From contig CM049315.1 of assembly GCA_026874595.1 (NCBI GenBank), positions 76,026,401-76,090,400 of the forward strand: 64,000 nt of DNA. The letters are read 5' to 3'. Below the pieces are notes generated by a model. It saw only the letters and a program-made list of their open reading frames with translations. It did no database searches and was not told the origin of the DNA. Numbering within the stretch: the stretch's first letter is position 1; the number at the start of each line of letters is the position of its first letter. Made by a program: the position numbers and the translations under genes. This DNA is from Sipunculus nudus (Eukaryota; Annelida; Sipuncula; Golfingiida; Sipunculidae). Positions 59,531 through 64,000 of this stretch are shown one piece after another.

Positions 59531-59827
59531 TTTTTTTTACGAAACTTTAATTTTTGGCTGATTTACTGTGCTTTGAGCCAAATGAAACTTAACATCTGCA
59601 TTATTAGTCACATCGAACTGCATATACAGATCTGCATTATTAGTCACATCGAACTGCATATACAGTTCTTATACATTTGATAGATCAGATTGCCTGGTTG
59701 ACCAAATATTTTAATAATTCATCAATGATAATTATATTATTTTGAATAACTGATAAAAAATTACCATTTTAATTAACCATTACAACAACAGATGTTCATT
59801 ATTACAATGGATTACTAATAAAGCATA

Positions 59828-59828
<1 letters not shown>
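59531..59828. other. AT-rich spacer with a 33-bp tandem duplication
   Basis: ATCTGCATTATTAGTCACATC followed by GAACTGCATATACAG is duplicated in tandem at about 59594-59664. Nothing else is seen. Confidence 0.7.
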
Positions 59829-59901
<73 letters not shown>

Positions 59902-60092
59902 AAATAGTCTTAATTTGTTGCAAAAACTGAAGGCAGAGTGGTCGATGAGTGATCAGAGCATTTCTATGTTGTACAGAAAGAATTAAATTAGTTTTTCTGC
60001 AGGCATTACATGACTAATTAGTTTCGTACCACACGCTCAGAGCGTGTGGCACTCTTCAGATGTTGTAGCCTATTAGGTTTAATTCTTTCTGT

Positions 60093-60142
<50 letters not shown>
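59829..60142 (-). mobile_element. Short (TA)n-flanked element carrying a hammerhead ribozyme
   Basis: Bounded by (TA)n at 59829-59895 and 60098-60142. Inside, a perfect 21-bp inverted repeat (59967-59987, TGTTGTACAGAAAGAATTAA with a final A, and its complement at 60078-60098) encloses a hammerhead ribozyme on the minus strand. No protein is encoded. Hammerheads of this kind are known in Penelope-like elements and in small non-autonomous retrozymes of invertebrates; this is most like a retrozyme or a Penelope-type terminal fragment. Confidence 0.65.
60002..60070 (-). ncRNA. Type I hammerhead self-cleaving ribozyme
   Basis: All core elements are present on the minus strand. Stem I: GGCUACAACAU (60070-60060) pairs with AUGUAAUGCC (60011-60002) through ACAU/AUGU and GGC/GCC around an internal loop. 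Core box CUGAAGA at 60059-60053. Stem II: GUGCCACACGC / GCGUGUGGUAC (60052-60042 and 60036-60026), 11 bp with one G-U and a UCUGA loop. Core GAAA at 60025-60022. Stem III: a very short A-U, C-G, U-A helix with loop AAUU, ending in the cleavage triplet GUC (60014-60012). Cleavage is predicted between 60012 and 60011. The short stem III and open stem I define type I, the form found in metazoan retrozymes and Penelope-like elements. No core base is missing, so activity is plausible. Confidence 0.85.
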
Positions 60143-60149
<7 letters not shown>

Positions 60150-60467
60150 TAATATACTGTTTTATCACTTCCTAAATAGTATTATACAACAGCAGACAGG
60201 ATCAAGTATAAATATACATAAAAGCAAATCCACCTGACTACCATAGAACAGGAAACTATTTTCAAATGTTAAACAATTTTTCAATCAAAATTAAAAATAA
60301 TAAAGAGCTTGCATCGGAAACCTCAGATGTGTCGCAAATTGCTCCAACTTTGCCCAATGTTAATTTTGTATATGAGAGATATATTTGTATTAAAATACAT
60401 GATTAAATTTCGCAGAATATATTCACCTCATGATATATATTGCTACGTCATTCTCAGGGACTCTCAG
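60143..60467. other. Upstream of the second DCTD copy: no feature seen
   Basis: AT-rich sequence ending in the pyrimidine-containing acceptor of the DCTD-like exon. The frame from 60309 runs through the acceptor and is not evidence of coding upstream of it. Confidence 0.5.
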
Positions 60468-60560
60468 GGTAAAAAGAGACAAGATTATCTTGGATGGTGT
60501 GATTACTTCATGGCTATTGCCGATTTGTCATCAAAGAGAAGCAAAGATCCAGCCACACAG
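60468..60560 (+). CDS. DCTD: Second dCMP deaminase gene, first visible exon (paralogous to exon A)
   Basis: Same 93-bp length and phase as the exon at 23688-23780. Encodes GKKRQDYLGWCDYFMAIADL, then SSKRSKDPATQ, identical at 22 of 31 residues to the first copy. Acceptor CTCTCAG|GGTAAA, donor CACAG|GTGAGA. The remaining exons, with the catalytic HAE and PCxxC motifs, must lie right of the window if the gene is intact; the 48-bp satellite occupies its intron. Same strand as the complete copy, so a tandem duplication. Whether it is functional cannot be judged from one exon. Confidence 0.85.
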
Positions 60561-60689
60561 GTGAGAGAAAGAAGGCACTATTGTATTGAAGTAGTATGAC
60601 ACTGTAGTAGTAGTAGACAATGGTGACGCCATGTCCGGTTACTCGTCTGATAATAGTTTTACTCTGGTTTGGCAGTCTCTGGCACATAT

Positions 60690-63600
60690 GCCGCTGATAA
60701 ATGGTATACTAGGGTATGTTAGCCCCATTGTCTCTGCTTTCACAATGATAGGTACACTGGGGTATGTATGCCCATTGTCTCTGCTTTCACTATGTGTGGC
60801 ATACTGGGATATCTGAGCCTAATTGTCTCTGCTTTCACTATCAGTGGTATACTTGGATATGCTAGCTCATTGTCTCTGCTTTCACTATGAGTGAAATACT
60901 GGAATATGATAGCCGATTGTCTCTGCTTTCACTATTAGTTGCATACTGAGATATCTTAGACCAATTGTTTCTGATTACACTACGAGTTGCATACTGAGAT
61001 ATCTTAACCCCATTGTCTCTGCTTTCACTATTAGTTGCATACTGAGATATCTTAGCCCCTTTGTTTCTGCTTACACTGTGAGTTGCATACTGAGATATCT
61101 TAGCCCCTTTGTTTCTGATTTCACTATGAGTTGAATACTGAGATATCTTAGCCCAATTGTTTCTGCTTACACTATGAGTTGCATACTGAGATATCTTAAC
61201 CCCATTGTCTCTGCTTTCACTATTAGTTGCATACTGAGATATCTTAGCCCAATTGTTTCTGCTTACACTATGAGTTGCATACTGAGATATCTTAACCCCA
61301 TTGTCTCTGCTTTCACTATTAGTTGCATACTGAGATATCTTAGCCCAATTGTTTCTGCTTACACTATCAGTGGTACACTGGGGTATGTATGCCCATTGTC
61401 TCTGCTTTCACTATGAGTGAAATACTGGAATATGATAGCCGATTGTCTCTGCTTTCACTATTAGTTGCATACTGAGATATCTTAGCCCAATTGTTTCTGC
61501 TTACACTATCAGTGGTACACTGGGGTATGTATGCCCATTGTCTCTGCTTTCACTATGAGTGAAATACTGGAATATGATAGCCGATTGTCTCTGCTTTCAC
61601 TATTAGTTGCATACTGAGATATCTTAGCCCAATTGTTTCTGCTTTCACTATCAGTGGTACACTGGGGTATGTATGCCCATTGTCTCTGCTTTCACTATGA
61701 CGGAAATACTGGAATATGATAGCCGATTGTCTCTGCTTTCACTATTAGTTGCAAACTGAGATATCTTGGCCCAATTGTTTCTGCTTACACTATGAGTTGC
61801 ATACTGAGATATCTTAACCCCATTGTCTCTGCTTTCACTATCAGTTGCATACTGAGATATCTTAGCCCAATTGTTTCTGCTTACACTATGAGTTGCATAC
61901 TGAGATATCTTAACCCCATTGTCTCTGCTTTCACTATTAGTTGCATACTGAGATATCTTAGCCCAATTGTTTCTGCTTACACTATGAGTTGCATACTGAG
62001 ATATCTTAACCCCATTGTCTCTGCTTTCACTATGAGTTGCATACTGAGATATCTTAACCCCTTTGTTTCTGCTTACACTATGAGTTGCATACTGAGATAT
62101 CTTAACCCGATTGTCTCTGCTTTCACTATTAGTTGCATACTGAGATATCTTAGCCCAATTGTTTCTGCTTACACTATGAGTTGCATACTGAGATATCTTG
62201 ACCCCATTGTCTCTGCTTTCACTATTAGTTGCATACTGAGATATCTTAGCCCAATTGTTTCTGCTTACACTATGAGTTGCATACTGAGATATCTTAACCC
62301 CATTGTCTCTGCTTTCACTATTAGTTGCATACTGAGATATCTTAGCCCCTTTGTTTCTGCTTTCACTATTAGTTGCATACTGAGATATCTTAACCCCTTT
62401 GTTTCTGCTTACACTATGAGTTGCAAACTGAGATATCTTAACCCCATTGTCTCTGCTTTCACTATTAGTTGCATACTGAGATATCTTAGCCCAATTGTTT
62501 CTGCTTACACTATGAGTTGCATACTGAGATATCTTAACCCCATTGTCTCTGCTTTCACTATTAGTTGCATACTGAGATATCTTAGCCCAATTGTTTCTGC
62601 TTACACTATGAGTTGCATACTGAGATATCTTAACCCCATTGTCTCTGCTTTCACTATTAGTTGCATACTGAGATATCTTAACCCCATTGTTTCTGCTTAC
62701 ACTATGAGTTGCATACTGAGATATCTTAACCCCATTGTCTCTGCTTACACTATGAGTTGCATACTGAGATATCTTAGCCCCTTTGTTTCTGATTTCACTA
62801 TAAGTTGAATACTGAGATATCTTAGCCCAATTGTTTCTGCTTACACTATGAGTTGCATACTGAGATATCTTAACCCCATTGTCTCTGCTTTCACTATGAG
62901 TTGCATACTGAGATATCTTAACCCCTTTGTTTCTGCTTACACTACGAGTTGCATACTGAGATATCTTAACCCCATTGTCTCTGCTTTCACTATTAGTTGC
63001 ATACTGAGATATCTTAGCCCCTTTGTTTCTGCTTACACTATGAGTTGCATACTGAGATATCTTAGCCCCTTTGTTTCTGATTTCACTATGAGTTGAATAC
63101 TGAGATATCTTAGCCCAATTGTTTCTGCTTACACTATGAGTTGCATACTGAGATATCTTAACCCCATTGTCTCTGCTTTCACTATTAGTTGCATACTGAG
63201 ATATCTTAGCCCAATTGTTTCTGCTTACACTATGAGTTGCATACTGAGATATCTTAACCCCATTGTCTCTGCTTTCACTATTAGTTGCATACTGAGATAT
63301 CTTAGCCCAATTGTTTCTGCTTACACTATCAGTGGTACACTGGGGTATGTATGCCCATTGTCTCTGCTTTCACTATGAGTGAAATACTGGAATATGATAG
63401 CCAATTGTCTCTGCTTTCACTATTAGTTGCATACTGAGATATCTTAGCCCAATTGTTTCTGCTTACACTATCAGTGGTACACTGGGGTATGTATGCCCAT
63501 TGTCTCTGCTTTCACTATGAGTGAAATACTGGAATATGATAGCCGATTGTCTCTGCTTTCACTATTAGTTGCATACTGAGATATCTTAGCCCAATTGTTT

Positions 63601-64000
63601 CTGCTTACACTATGAGTTGCATACTGAGATATCTTAACCCCATTGTCTCTGCTTTCACTATTAGTTGCATACTGAGATATCTTAGCCCAATTGTTTCTGC
63701 TTACACTATGAGTTGCATACTGAGATATCTTAACCCCATTGTCTCTGCTTTCACTATTAGTTGCATACTGAGATATCTTAACCCCATTGTTTCTGCTTAC
63801 ACTATGAGTTGCATACTGAGATATCTTAACCCCATTGTCTCTGCTTACACTATGAGTTGCATACTGAGATATCTTAGCCCCATTGTCTCTGCTTTCACTA
63901 TTAGTTGCATACTGAGATATCTTAGCCCAATTGTTTCTGCTTACACTATGAGTTGCATACTGAGATATCTTAACCCCATTGTCTCTGCTTTCACTATGAG
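60690..64000 (+). repeat. 48-bp satellite in the intron of the second DCTD copy (runs off the window)
   Basis: About 69 units containing GTTGCATACTGAGATATCTTA, then (A/G)CCCCATTGT(C/T)TCTGCTT and CACTAT. Units alternate between an AACCCCATTGTCTCTGCTTT form and a GCCCAATTGTTTCTGCTTA form, giving a 96-bp dimer. A separate 142-bp block with GTGGTACACTGGGGTATG and GTGAAATACTGGAATATG variants recurs at 61369, 61511, 61653 and again at 63330 and 63471. The first units (60690-60900) are the most diverged. Since 48 is divisible by 3, open frames such as 61792-62808 arise as by-products and break at the 142-bp blocks. Confidence 0.97.

Noticed and set aside
61174-63378. Repetitive + strand open frames of 16-residue units (SCILRYLNPIVSAFTM)
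   Set aside because: By-product of the 48-bp satellite. Frames break wherever the 142-bp variant block shifts phase.

Overview
The window is nuclear DNA of a metazoan, most likely a marine or freshwater mollusc (a bivalve is my best guess, from the repeat families and AT-rich composition; this is inference). Coding content is sparse. Genes are split into short exons with GT-AG introns of several kb, and almost everything else is transposon remnants, tandem repeats and unrecognised AT-rich intron or intergenic DNA.

The one clearly recognisable cellular gene is deoxycytidylate (dCMP) deaminase, DCTD, on the + strand. Four exons (23688-23780, 28795-28933, 38756-38969, 46186-46291) join with matching phases (0, 1, 2) and reach a stop codon. 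Only about five N-terminal codons are unaccounted for. A diverged second copy of the first of these exons (60468-60560, same length and phase) opens a second DCTD gene that runs off the right edge, so this is a tandem DCTD pair. Two further possible terminal exons of unidentified genes lie at 2853-2991 and 12425-12556.

Layout: 1-2140, a decayed DIRS-like retrotransposon (minus strand). 4949-7239, a non-autonomous element with 338-bp internal repeats. 7600-10776, a decayed L1/Tx1-like LINE (minus). 12565-20746, an 8-kb foldback structure built from ~184-bp repeats in opposite orientations, flanked by a 57-bp direct repeat and carrying a separate terminal-inverted-repeat (TIR) element. 22.1-26.5 kb, LINE fragments. 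28934-38158, a 39-bp minisatellite of about 236 copies that starts exactly at the splice donor of DCTD exon 2. 39603-44844, a pogo/Tigger-type transposon with at least two further elements nested inside. 46.5-59.5 kb, scattered copies of the 338-bp family, LINE tails, homopolymer G/C tracts and a further foldback. 59829-60142, a short (TA)n-flanked element whose minus strand encodes a complete type I hammerhead ribozyme. 60690-64000, a 48-bp satellite in the first visible intron of the second DCTD copy.

Most notable: (1) the hammerhead ribozyme at 60002-60070; (2) a minisatellite that appears to have been seeded from a 5' splice site and so repeats a donor-like sequence hundreds of times in a gene's intron; (3) the foldback with its 57-bp duplicated flanks; (4) transposon-borne arrays of AGGTCA nuclear-receptor-like half-sites inside the last DCTD intron.
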